This document shows, piece by piece, positions 1 to 5,662 of a DNA stretch of 5,662 bases. The stretch comes from Opitutales bacterium. Its GTDB lineage: Bacteria > Verrucomicrobiota > Verrucomicrobiia > Opitutales > T3Sed10-336. The position numbers and the translations under genes are program-made. The stretch lies in contig SLOW01000209.1 of the NCBI GenBank assembly GCA_007132315.1, positions 1 to 5,662 of the forward strand, written 5' to 3'. Each line of letters starts with the position of its first letter. Positions within the stretch are counted from its first letter, which is position 1. The notes under the pieces are model-generated. The model was not told where the DNA came from. It ran no database searches and was given only the letters and a program-made list of their open reading frames with translations.

Positions 1-173
1 AACTCTCTTTCATCCGCCTTTATTCCGGAGGAAATGCTACAGAAAAACAAACAACTCAACGCGAGTGAGACTTTTCCTCGAGAGAGCCATGATGCTAAAC
101 CGGTCCTTATTGCATCGGAGCTCACTGACTTGCTTTCTTCAGGATCAAGGTGAATCTTATAATCTATTTTCAT
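1..173 (-). CDS. Start of a probable exported protein (partial, runs off window)
   Basis: An open frame of 57 codons without a stop begins with ATG at 173-171 and leaves the window at base 1. The N-terminus is polar (MKIDYKIHLDPEES). A basic stretch (SRGK, about residues 34-37) is followed by a hydrophobic run, VSLALSCLFFCSIS, and then SSGIKADERE, which looks like a signal peptide cleaved after the A of IKA. The n-region is long (about 37 residues), so a later start, for example the GTG at 125-123, is possible. No Shine-Dalgarno sequence precedes the ATG, but the sulfatase start lacks one too. The frame starts 25 bases after the sulfatase stop on the same strand, which suits an operon partner. 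The mature domain is outside the window, so no function can be given. Two plus-strand frames are also open across much of this stretch, so the call is moderate. Confidence 0.45.
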   Translation of the reverse strand, partial: MKIDYKIHLDPEESKSVSSDAIRTGLASWLSRGKVSLALSCLFFCSISSGIKADERE

Positions 174-191
174 AGGTCGTAATCATTGTCC

Positions 192-201
192 ATATGGATT
201 A
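192..201 (-). repeat. TAATCCATAT repeat, downstream copy
   Basis: TAATCCATAT at 201-192 on the minus strand includes the sulfatase stop codon and lies 18 bases before the ATG at 173. An identical 10-base copy lies at 1745-1736, 7 bases before the sulfatase ATG. Chance is a real possibility. Confidence 0.3.
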
Positions 202-1728
202 ACGAGTTGGGCGCGGGGAAACCGGATCGAGGCGATGAGGCCAAGCCGCCTCGCCGTAGCGTTCCAAAGCCCGGACAACTCGGGGATTGTCGAGATCAAA
301 TCGATGCGCTTCTTCCAGAATTTCCACGAAATTGGCCCGCGCACTCAATGCGTCCGGATCAGTGGTGTCCGCGGGGATCAGCTTTCTTCCCGGATCGAGA
401 ATATTTCCGCCCGGCTCGAGGTATCGGTAGAGACGCCCCTCATGCCCTCCAATCGGGTCATAGGCCTCCAGTACCCATTCGGCGTCCCGGATGGCTGCGC
501 CAGTGCCCAGGTAGCTGTAAAGCCAAGACCGGGGAGGAGTGGGATCCCCCCGCAGGTAAGGAGCGTAGTTCCTTCCATCAATCTCATTGCTGGCTGGAAC
601 TTCTGTCCCCGCCCAATCACAAAGGGTCGGCAACAGATCAGCCAGGCTGAACAAAGCCGTGGACCTTCCTGTTCTGCCGATATGCTCCTCCGGACCGATC
701 ATGACCAAAGGAACCCGCGCTCCTTGCTCAACGATAAAAGCCTTGCCGTAACCGACATCGCCGTTGTCGGTGGTAAAGACAACAATCGTGTCATCCAGAA
801 TACCGGTTTCCTCCAATCGATCAACCATCCGTCCAACGATGACATCGATATAGGCCACACACTCTTCAAAGGTGCCTTCCCGGTTGCTACCGGGCCGGCC
901 ACTTAGAGGCGTGGTCGGCAAATTGGGGCGCCCTCCCGCAACCGTGTGCGGGAGATTCATCATAAAAATAGCAATTGACGGTTCTCCCTGCTCGGCGCTC
1001 CGTTCCATAAAGTCTAGAAGGAAGTCGGCGAACAGGTCGTCTCCAAAATCATCCGGTGTGGTTGGCCGGGGCTCCCCATTTTCGTAAACAGAGGGTTGCC
1101 AGTGGCGGGAAGCTACCGGACCCCGGAAGCCTGGCGGAGTACCTTCTGTTTCCCAGCGCTCAGCCTCGGCCAGTTCTCCCGAGCTGTCGTAAATGCTCCA
1201 TTCATCATAACCGGCTTTGGACGGGTTCAAATTGGTAGTCCCGGGAATCCCCGTTCCGATCGCATGGGCCTTTCCAGCCAATGCTGTCCGGTACCCCGCT
1301 TCTTTCAACTGCATCGGGATCGTCGGATGATACCGGGCGTATTCCAGTGGATTCTTCCCGTCCGGACGAACATTCAGTTGGTTGTGCCAAATACCAGTGC
1401 GGGAGGCGTTCGACCCCGAGAGAATCTGAGCTCGACTGGGCATGCACATCGGGGTTGTCCATACATTCTCGAACACAACACCGATAGATGCCAGCCGGTC
1501 GAGGTTGGGCGTTCGAATCCGCTCCCCTCCATGGAACCCGAAGTTTTCCGGACTGAGATCATCGGCAACGATCAGAAGTATGTTGGGAGGAGTCGCTTGG
1601 ACTTCTCCCCCCTCGGCGCCGGCTGATCCCGAGATGGAAAAACCAGCGATCAAGCAGGGGAGGAAGCTCGTGAGAAAACGGCTTAAACGAGCCTCGCGAT
1701 ATAGTTTCCAGGACGTTGAATAAGACAT
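199..1728 (-). CDS. Secreted formylglycine-dependent sulfatase (S1-type, arylsulfatase-like)
   Basis: A 509-residue protein of the alkaline-phosphatase-like sulfatase superfamily, which hydrolyses sulfate esters using a formylglycine made from a cysteine. Residues 1-38 look like a Sec signal peptide: basic n-region, hydrophobic stretch around 19-34, likely cleavage after AGA. The core begins at NILLIVADD, with metal ligands D56 and D57. C95-M-P-S-R99 is the CxPSR maturation motif, followed by AQILSG. Other expected active-site groups are K153 and H155 in AGKAHAIG, H261 in NLPHT, D321-N322 in TTDNG, and K329 ahead of EQGARVP. Length is normal for the family. The start is the only ATG before the core that gives a signal peptide; it has no Shine-Dalgarno sequence. 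The gene follows a sugar importer by 149 bases, which suggests action on a sulfated sugar or glycan. The substrate and sulfatase subfamily cannot be told. Activity requires a formylglycine-generating enzyme or anaerobic maturase, not seen here. Confidence 0.93.
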   Translation of the reverse strand: MSYSTSWKLYREARLSRFLTSFLPCLIAGFSISGSAGAEGGEVQATPPNILLIVADDLSPENFGFHGGERIRTPNLDRLASIGVVFENVWTTPMCMPSRAQILSGSNASRTGIWHNQLNVRPDGKNPLEYARYHPTIPMQLKEAGYRTALAGKAHAIGTGIPGTTNLNPSKAGYDEWSIYDSSGELAEAERWETEGTPPGFRGPVASRHWQPSVYENGEPRPTTPDDFGDDLFADFLLDFMERSAEQGEPSIAIFMMNLPHTVAGGRPNLPTTPLSGRPGSNREGTFEECVAYIDVIVGRMVDRLEETGILDDTIVVFTTDNGDVGYGKAFIVEQGARVPLVMIGPEEHIGRTGRSTALFSLADLLPTLCDWAGTEVPASNEIDGRNYAPYLRGDPTPPRSWLYSYLGTGAAIRDAEWVLEAYDPIGGHEGRLYRYLEPGGNILDPGRKLIPADTTDPDALSARANFVEILEEAHRFDLDNPRVVRALERYGEAAWPHRLDPVSPRPTR

Positions 1729-1735
1729 ATGTTTT

Positions 1736-1745
1736 ATATGGATTA
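1736..1745 (-). repeat. TAATCCATAT repeat, upstream copy
   Basis: TAATCCATAT at 1745-1736 on the minus strand stands where a Shine-Dalgarno sequence would be expected, just before the sulfatase ATG. It also forms a small inverted repeat with the start codon (CATAT, AAAAC, ATATG). The matching copy is at 201-192, before the next candidate gene. Confidence 0.3.
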
Positions 1746-1758
1746 GATTTCGTATTGG

Positions 1759-1788
1759 CTATTGAAATCCAAGTCTAACGCTATTGAA
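1759..1788 (-). repeat. 9-base direct repeat at 21-base spacing, possible operator
   Basis: TTCAATAGC occurs at 1788-1780 and again at 1767-1759 on the minus strand, exactly 21 bases apart, or about two helical turns. The first copy touches the candidate -10 box and covers the predicted transcription start, and the second lies in the leader. This is where a repressor binding site would be expected. Neither copy is itself a palindrome. No regulator gene is present in the window, so the function is inference. Confidence 0.3.
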
Positions 1789-1815
1789 TCATAAAAACTG
1801 CCGAATGCAAGTCAA
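1788..1815 (-). promoter_or_regulatory. Candidate sigma-70-type promoter for the sulfatase
   Basis: On the minus strand, TTGACT (1815-1810, 5 of 6 to the -35 consensus) is followed after 16 bases by TATGAT (1793-1788, 5 of 6 to the -10 consensus). Transcription would begin near 1781, giving a leader of about 50 bases. A second TTGACT overlaps just upstream (1820-1815), because the sequence is a tandem TTGAC repeat. The match is by eye, and the host's promoter consensus is unknown. Confidence 0.35.
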
Positions 1816-1877
1816 GTCAATGTGTTCGAGCATCGCCACTCAAATCAGACTCCCGACCGGAAATCGGCCACACAAGT

Positions 1878-4118
1878 TTACCACTGTGCCGGTAGATATT
1901 CCTCCACATTTTCCTGCGTAATGATGGCGCGCGGCAGGTATCGTATGGGAGGGATTCCTTTGCCGCTAAACCATTCCGCAGCCAATTGCATCGGCAATGC
2001 GCCGTCGGCTTCCGGCGACTGGAACGTGATGGCGTGCAGGCGGCCTTCCTGGACGAACTCCATGCCAACTTTGCTGTTGCCTGCGGCGACTCGAATGATG
2101 TCTTCCCGATCGGCGCTGCTCACTGCTTCATTGATTCCGACTTGCGCGCCGGCATCGTCAGCACTGACAATGCCATTGAGTTCGTTTCCGAAGCGGGAGA
2201 TCCAATCCGAAACCACCTGCATCGACTGTTCCGCCTCCAGATTGGTCGTTTGCATGGCGAGCAATTTCATATCGGGCGCGATCTTTTCCAGTTCCGTGAT
2301 AACTGAAAACGTCCGCGAGAAATAGGGTGATCCGCCGGGAAGGTGACGCACGATCACGTATCCACCTTCATAATTCATCCTCTCGGCAAATTCCCGTGCC
2401 AGCATTCGAAATTGCTCCCAATCGTCGGGGCCCGTCCACGCCAGGATATAGCGCATCGCTTCGTCGGACGGAAACGTGTTGCTGGCAATCACTGGAATAC
2501 CCGCCTGATTGAGGCGGCGGAACAAAGGCAACGAGGCGCGGGCGTCCACGGGATTCATAATCACGAGATCGGCCCGTTCGTTGATGGCCTGATCGACCTG
2601 CTGGGCCTGGATGTTGATGTCGCTGTTCGCCACCATCGTCTTCACGTTGATACCGTGGGCATCAGCCACTTTACGCATGCCCCGCTCGGTCGCGGTGAGA
2701 TAGGGGTGATCGACCATCTTTAGGTAAATCACCGTCTTGCCGCGCGGACCGTCCCCGGGTGAGACCGGCATGTTGACCTTTTCCGCATTCCAACCCGCGT
2801 ACTCCATATCATACCAGTGGCCCGCATTTTCCTTCGGCAAAGCGGACGGATCCGCGGGCCGGGGCGGGATCTCCTTGGTGGAAGGAGGCGGAAGCAGTAG
2901 CTGTCCGTCGACCGACCGCAATTCGAAGACGTCCACCGCCGGCTGCCGAGACGCCTCCGATTCCACCGAACGATCACGCCCGTCGTGGGAAAACCCCGGC
3001 GGCTCGATCTCAGCCAGTCGCAGATTGTACATCGCCACAATTGCGACTATGGCCACGCAGGCCAGGGCGGTGACGCAAATTATAAGTAGGTTTCGGTCCT
3101 GTCGTGGTGGTGTCATATCGTTATCTGTATTGGTTGTTGCAGTTTCTGTCTTGAGTTCCTCAATCAGTTCGTGGCGCCGGCCCCGCGCGTCTTCCCCTCG
3201 TCTTTCCAGCCAGGCGTCATAAAGGATAACCCCGGCCAAAACCAACCCGCCGGTGATCTTCTGGATCTCGAACCCGGCACCCATGGCGCTGAATCCATTG
3301 GTGAGCATGGTCAACGCGATCAAGGCAATCATGCTCTTGAATACGCTCCCCCTCCCGCCTTTCATCGACGTCCCGCCGATGATCACGGCCGCGACCACGA
3401 TCATCAGCGACGAAACGCCCATGGTTGTCGTCGCGGAATTGATACTGATGCTGAATAACGCTCCTCCAAGCGCGGAGAACATACCAGAGAGAATGAAGGC
3501 GCTCGTGACATAGCGATTCACCGGAAGCCCCGCTTGCCACGCTGTCGCCGCGTTACCGCCGACCAGGAAAAAGCCCCGCCCTATCGGCGTTCGTTTCAGG
3601 AAAGCCTCCACCGCCAGAACCAGCGCAACCACGATTATAATCCGGGGAGTCAGGAGGGGAAGAAAAGAGGTCTCCATCCAGTCAGACAAGGCGAAATCGT
3701 CGGCCGACAGCGTGTCGCCGCCGCTGTACCAATAGACAAAGCCTTGAACAATAATCAAGGTGCCCAAGGTGGCGATAAAGGAATCCACTTTTACCCGCGA
3801 TACGAGCCAGCCGTTAAGCAATCCGATCCCGCCGCCCGCCATGACCGCCAGCAGTACGCTGGGGCCCCACCCGAGTGTTGGCTGGAACCCGACCGCCAAC
3901 ATGCCGCCCATCGTCAATACGCTGCCCACGGAGAGGTCGAGCTTTCCGGTAATCAGCACCAGGCCGAATCCGATGGCCGCCAATGCTTGCAAGCTCATCC
4001 CCCTCATGACGGAGGTCTGGTTCTGCAGGCTCAAGAAGTTCGGAACCAGCACCGACATCACCACGAAAATCGCGATCAGCAGAAAGAATATCCGATTCTC
4101 GTTGAGCCAGTGCTTCAT
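1878..4118 (-). CDS. CUT2-type sugar ABC permease fused to a substrate-binding protein
   Basis: A 746-residue fusion. Residues 1-305 are a full RbsC-like permease, with many hydrophobic helices, the coupling-helix region GGNAATAWQAGLPV (187-200) and the family motif IIGGTSMKGGRGS (247-258). Residues 306-342 are a charged linker, 343-364 an extra hydrophobic helix, and 365-460 a Pro-rich segment with an aromatic patch (HWYDMEYAGW). Residues 461-741 are a type I periplasmic sugar-binding fold: TVIYLK, MNPVDARASLP, GIPVIASN, SADDAGAQVGINEA and ITFQSPEADGA (Q700) match the ribose-binding-protein pattern. Normally the two parts are separate genes of about 320 residues each. The permease C-terminus should be cytoplasmic, so the extra helix puts the binding domain outside, as needed. 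The gene overlaps the previous one by 4 bases and starts after AAAGGAAG. The sugar is unknown. An assembly indel joining two genes is possible but unlikely, since the linker stays open and hydrophilic. Confidence 0.9.
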   Translation of the reverse strand: MKHWLNENRIFFLLIAIFVVMSVLVPNFLSLQNQTSVMRGMSLQALAAIGFGLVLITGKLDLSVGSVLTMGGMLAVGFQPTLGWGPSVLLAVMAGGGIGLLNGWLVSRVKVDSFIATLGTLIIVQGFVYWYSGGDTLSADDFALSDWMETSFLPLLTPRIIIVVALVLAVEAFLKRTPIGRGFFLVGGNAATAWQAGLPVNRYVTSAFILSGMFSALGGALFSISINSATTTMGVSSLMIVVAAVIIGGTSMKGGRGSVFKSMIALIALTMLTNGFSAMGAGFEIQKITGGLVLAGVILYDAWLERRGEDARGRRHELIEELKTETATTNTDNDMTPPRQDRNLLIICVTALACVAIVAIVAMYNLRLAEIEPPGFSHDGRDRSVESEASRQPAVDVFELRSVDGQLLLPPPSTKEIPPRPADPSALPKENAGHWYDMEYAGWNAEKVNMPVSPGDGPRGKTVIYLKMVDHPYLTATERGMRKVADAHGINVKTMVANSDINIQAQQVDQAINERADLVIMNPVDARASLPLFRRLNQAGIPVIASNTFPSDEAMRYILAWTGPDDWEQFRMLAREFAERMNYEGGYVIVRHLPGGSPYFSRTFSVITELEKIAPDMKLLAMQTTNLEAEQSMQVVSDWISRFGNELNGIVSADDAGAQVGINEAVSSADREDIIRVAAGNSKVGMEFVQEGRLHAITFQSPEADGALPMQLAAEWFSGKGIPPIRYLPRAIITQENVEEYLPAQW

Positions 4119-5128
4119 TCGGCTTCCTTTCCCGATGACCGCGAGAACCAGGCGGTCAGGCCCACCACCAGAATAAAGATCATTCCGCGCAACATCATTT
4201 GGGTGTAGTAATCGATGCCGATCAGCGTCATGATGTTCATCAGAAGTCCGATAAAGAGAACGCCGCCCACCACCCCGATAATGCTGCCGCGTCCCCCGCT
4301 GAGCAAAACGCCACCGAGCACAATAGCGGTAATTGCATTAAAATCGTAGCCAACCCCAGTGCTGAATGTGCCCTGCTTGGACAAAGAAGTCAGCAGAATG
4401 CCGCCCATCGCCGAAGCAATTCCCGAAATCACAAAACAACACAGAACCACCCCCCGCACGTTTACACCAGTGGTAACTGCCGCTTCATAAGCCGAGCCGG
4501 TCAACCGCGCATGCGCGCCGAAACGCGAGCGCTTCATCAACCATTGTCCCGCCAGGGCCAACAGTAACCAAAATACGGTCATCAGCGGGAGACCCGTTAA
4601 CAATTCCCGCCGCGAAAGGGCGATAAAGGCGCTGCCGGCGGAAGTGCTGGCATCCGGATAGACCTGGCTGCCGCCATAGATCCATCGCATGAATCCATCG
4701 AGCATGAAGGCGACCGCCAAAGTCCAGATAATCGGGTTCAACCGTAAATAACCGACTGCCCAGCCGTTGACAGCGCCCAGCACCAAGCCAACCGCCAGAC
4801 CAGCAACCAACGACGCGAACAAGCCATAGGACAATCCGCTGACGGCCGCCAAGCCCGCGAAGGCCATGATCACCGGAATGGAGAGATCCACCATCTTCCC
4901 GCTGTAGGTGATGAAGGCGCAGCCGACCGCGACAATCCCGAGCAGGGTCACGGAACGCAAGACGCGCAACAAATTGTCGCCAGACAAAACATCCGGCGAC
5001 ACAAGCACACCGACGCCAAGCAACAGAGCCAACAGAAAAAAGATCCCACCCCTGCCAAACAAACGCCGCCAAAAAGGTATCTGCAATCGGCGCTCATCGG
5101 AGGATTCCGTCGCGTTTACTCCGGTCAT
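4115..5128 (-). CDS. CUT2-type sugar ABC transporter permease (RbsC-like)
   Basis: A 337-residue inner-membrane permease of the ribose/galactose/autoinducer-2 importer family. A hydrophilic, charged N-terminus (residues 1-27) precedes the first helix (about 28-44), and hydrophobic segments then continue to residue 328. The coupling-helix region, LTGSAYEAAVTTGVNV (209-224), would contact the ATPase. The family motif ITAIVLGGVLLSGGRGS lies at 266-282. Length is normal. The ATG is preceded at 7 bases by AGGAGG and overlaps the stop of the ATPase gene (ATGA), which supports this start. The neighbouring gene encodes a clearly different permease fused to the binding protein, so the channel is probably a heterodimer, as in LsrC/LsrD or YtfT/YjfF, rather than an RbsC-type homodimer. 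Substrate not predictable. Confidence 0.93.
   Translation of the reverse strand: MTGVNATESSDERRLQIPFWRRLFGRGGIFFLLALLLGVGVLVSPDVLSGDNLLRVLRSVTLLGIVAVGCAFITYSGKMVDLSIPVIMAFAGLAAVSGLSYGLFASLVAGLAVGLVLGAVNGWAVGYLRLNPIIWTLAVAFMLDGFMRWIYGGSQVYPDASTSAGSAFIALSRRELLTGLPLMTVFWLLLALAGQWLMKRSRFGAHARLTGSAYEAAVTTGVNVRGVVLCCFVISGIASAMGGILLTSLSKQGTFSTGVGYDFNAITAIVLGGVLLSGGRGSIIGVVGGVLFIGLLMNIMTLIGIDYYTQMMLRGMIFILVVGLTAWFSRSSGKEAE
4123..4130 (-). promoter_or_regulatory. Ribosome binding site of the permease/binding-protein fusion gene
   Basis: AAAGGAAG on the minus strand places AGGA 6 bases before the ATG at 4118, within the end of the first permease gene. Together with the ATGA overlap it supports this start and suggests translational coupling of the two permeases. 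Confidence 0.65.
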
Positions 5129-5662
5129 GCGGCTCCCTCCTCGTCCACGTTCGCCGCCAAAAGCAGGTCGTCTTCGGTGATCATGGCGCCGGTCATTTCC
5201 CGGACCAGATGTCCTCGGCGCAACACGAGCACCCGGTTCGAAAGTTTGACCAGCTCCGGCAAATCCGACGAGACCAAAAGAATACTCATCCCTTCGTCGG
5301 CCAACCGGGCAATGGTTTCGTGGATCAGCTGCTTGGCGCCTATATCGACCCCGCGGGTCGGCTCATCCAACATCAACACAGACGGACCGATTGCCAGGCA
5401 CTTCCCCAGTAAAACCTTTTGCTGATTCCCGCCCGACAACTGCGAAATCAACCGTGCGGGCTCCGCCGGATACAATTGCAACGTCTTCGCCTGTTCGTCG
5501 AAAATACGGCGCGCCCGGCCGCTATCCACCCGACTGCGGTCACGAACTTGAACCCCGCTAATCATGTTTGTCAGCGAATCCAGCGACAATGCAAGGCCGC
5601 GCAACTTTCGATCTTCGGTCAAATAAACCACCCCACGACGTATCCGATTCGGCATGTCAATC
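5125..5662 (-). CDS. Sugar ABC transporter ATPase, C-terminal part (RbsA/MglA-like, partial)
   Basis: The frame is open to the window edge, and about 178 C-terminal residues are visible out of roughly 500 usual for double-cassette CUT2 ATPases. This is the second nucleotide-binding domain after its Walker A. Counting from the methionine at 5655, the visible motifs are VVYLTEDRK (9-17, the Q-loop region of this family), the ABC signature LSGGNQQK (73-80), Walker B with VLMLDEPTRGVD (93-104), and SSDLPEL (129-135) where other ATPases have the H-loop histidine. The serine-for-histidine state is usual in the second domain of this family. The ATPase hydrolyses ATP at the cytoplasmic face to drive sugar import. 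The stop overlaps the permease start by 4 bases, so expression is probably coupled. The true start and first domain lie beyond 5662. Confidence 0.95.
   Translation of the reverse strand, partial: IDMPNRIRRGVVYLTEDRKLRGLALSLDSLTNMISGVQVRDRSRVDSGRARRIFDEQAKTLQLYPAEPARLISQLSGGNQQKVLLGKCLAIGPSVLMLDEPTRGVDIGAKQLIHETIARLADEGMSILLVSSDLPELVKLSNRVLVLRRGHLVREMTGAMITEDDLLLAANVDEEGAA
5133..5142 (-). promoter_or_regulatory. Strong ribosome binding site of the permease gene
   Basis: GAGGAGGGAG on the minus strand contains AGGAGG at 5141-5136, 7 bases before the ATG at 5128. It lies inside the ATPase coding region and decides the permease start. It shows that at least this operon uses classical Shine-Dalgarno initiation. 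Confidence 0.8.

Larger units (their letters stand above)
1729..1877 (-). other. Intergenic region between importer and sulfatase
   Basis: These 149 bases are visibly more AT-rich toward the sulfatase than the flanking genes. No coding frame with a start, RNA gene or T-tailed hairpin was recognised. They hold a promoter candidate at 1788-1815 and two copies of a 9-base repeat (1759-1767 and 1780-1788). The gap is long for an operon otherwise built on 4-base overlaps, so the sulfatase may have its own promoter while still receiving read-through. Confidence 0.6.

Noticed and set aside
1..153. Plus-strand frame open from base 1 to TGA at 151-153, as if the end of a convergent gene
   Set aside because: Its roughly 50 residues show nothing recognisable, another plus frame is open to 175 as well, and the minus-strand frame has a coherent signal peptide. 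It is not fully excluded without the sequence beyond base 1.
235..906. Long plus-strand open frame (223 codons) opposite the sulfatase
   Set aside because: It is antisense to a sulfatase with all family motifs; its translation shows no recognisable domain and arises from the GC-rich codon pattern.
1853..1867. Possible terminator hairpin after the fusion gene (CCGA paired with TCGG)
   Set aside because: The stem is only 4 pairs and no T-run follows, so it does not support an intrinsic terminator.
3534..4208. Plus-strand open frame of 224 codons opposite the fusion permease
   Set aside because: Its translation is rich in Q, H, R and P without hydrophobic core patterns, typical of an antisense shadow of a membrane protein.
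5125..5128. 4-base gene overlap as an oddity or frameshift site
   Set aside because: ATGA overlaps are common in operons, and the following gene has a strong ribosome binding site; it indicates coupling only.
5125..5662. Missing H-loop histidine in the ATPase (SSDLPE)
   Set aside because: The second cassette of RbsA/MglA-type ATPases commonly has serine here, so this is not a sign of decay.

Overview
This window carries five collinear genes or gene pieces, all read on the minus strand (from high to low coordinates). Most of it is the distal part of a CUT2-type (ribose/galactose-like) sugar ABC importer operon, followed by a secreted formylglycine-dependent sulfatase. The organism cannot be fixed from this DNA. 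A GC-rich genome with a secreted S1-type sulfatase next to a sugar importer, and mixed use of Shine-Dalgarno sequences, would suit a PVC-group bacterium (Verrucomicrobiota, Lentisphaerota or Planctomycetota); that is inference, not demonstrated.

Layout. 5662-5125: C-terminal third of the transporter ATPase, cut by the window edge. 5128-4115: first permease. 4118-1878: a 746-residue protein in which a second, complete permease is joined in frame to an extracytoplasmic type I sugar-binding protein. The three genes are joined by 4-base ATGA stop/start overlaps, and both internal starts have good Shine-Dalgarno sequences. 1877-1729: a 149-base gap without a convincing terminator, but with a plausible sigma-70-type promoter and a 9-base direct repeat at 21-base spacing. 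1728-199: the sulfatase, with signal peptide and intact active-site motifs. 174-198: a short gap. 173-1: an open frame with a signal-peptide-like N-terminus that runs off the window and is probably the start of another exported protein.

How they would work together. The two different permeases probably form a heterodimeric channel driven by the ATPase. Because the binding protein is tethered to one permease half, each complex would carry its own receptor instead of drawing on a free periplasmic pool. The sulfatase could remove sulfate from a glycan or sugar ester outside the cytoplasm, so that the desulfated sugar can be bound and imported. The substrate is not identifiable from sequence. The most unusual element is the permease/binding-protein fusion, with its extra membrane helix and a roughly 95-residue linker of unrecognised type.
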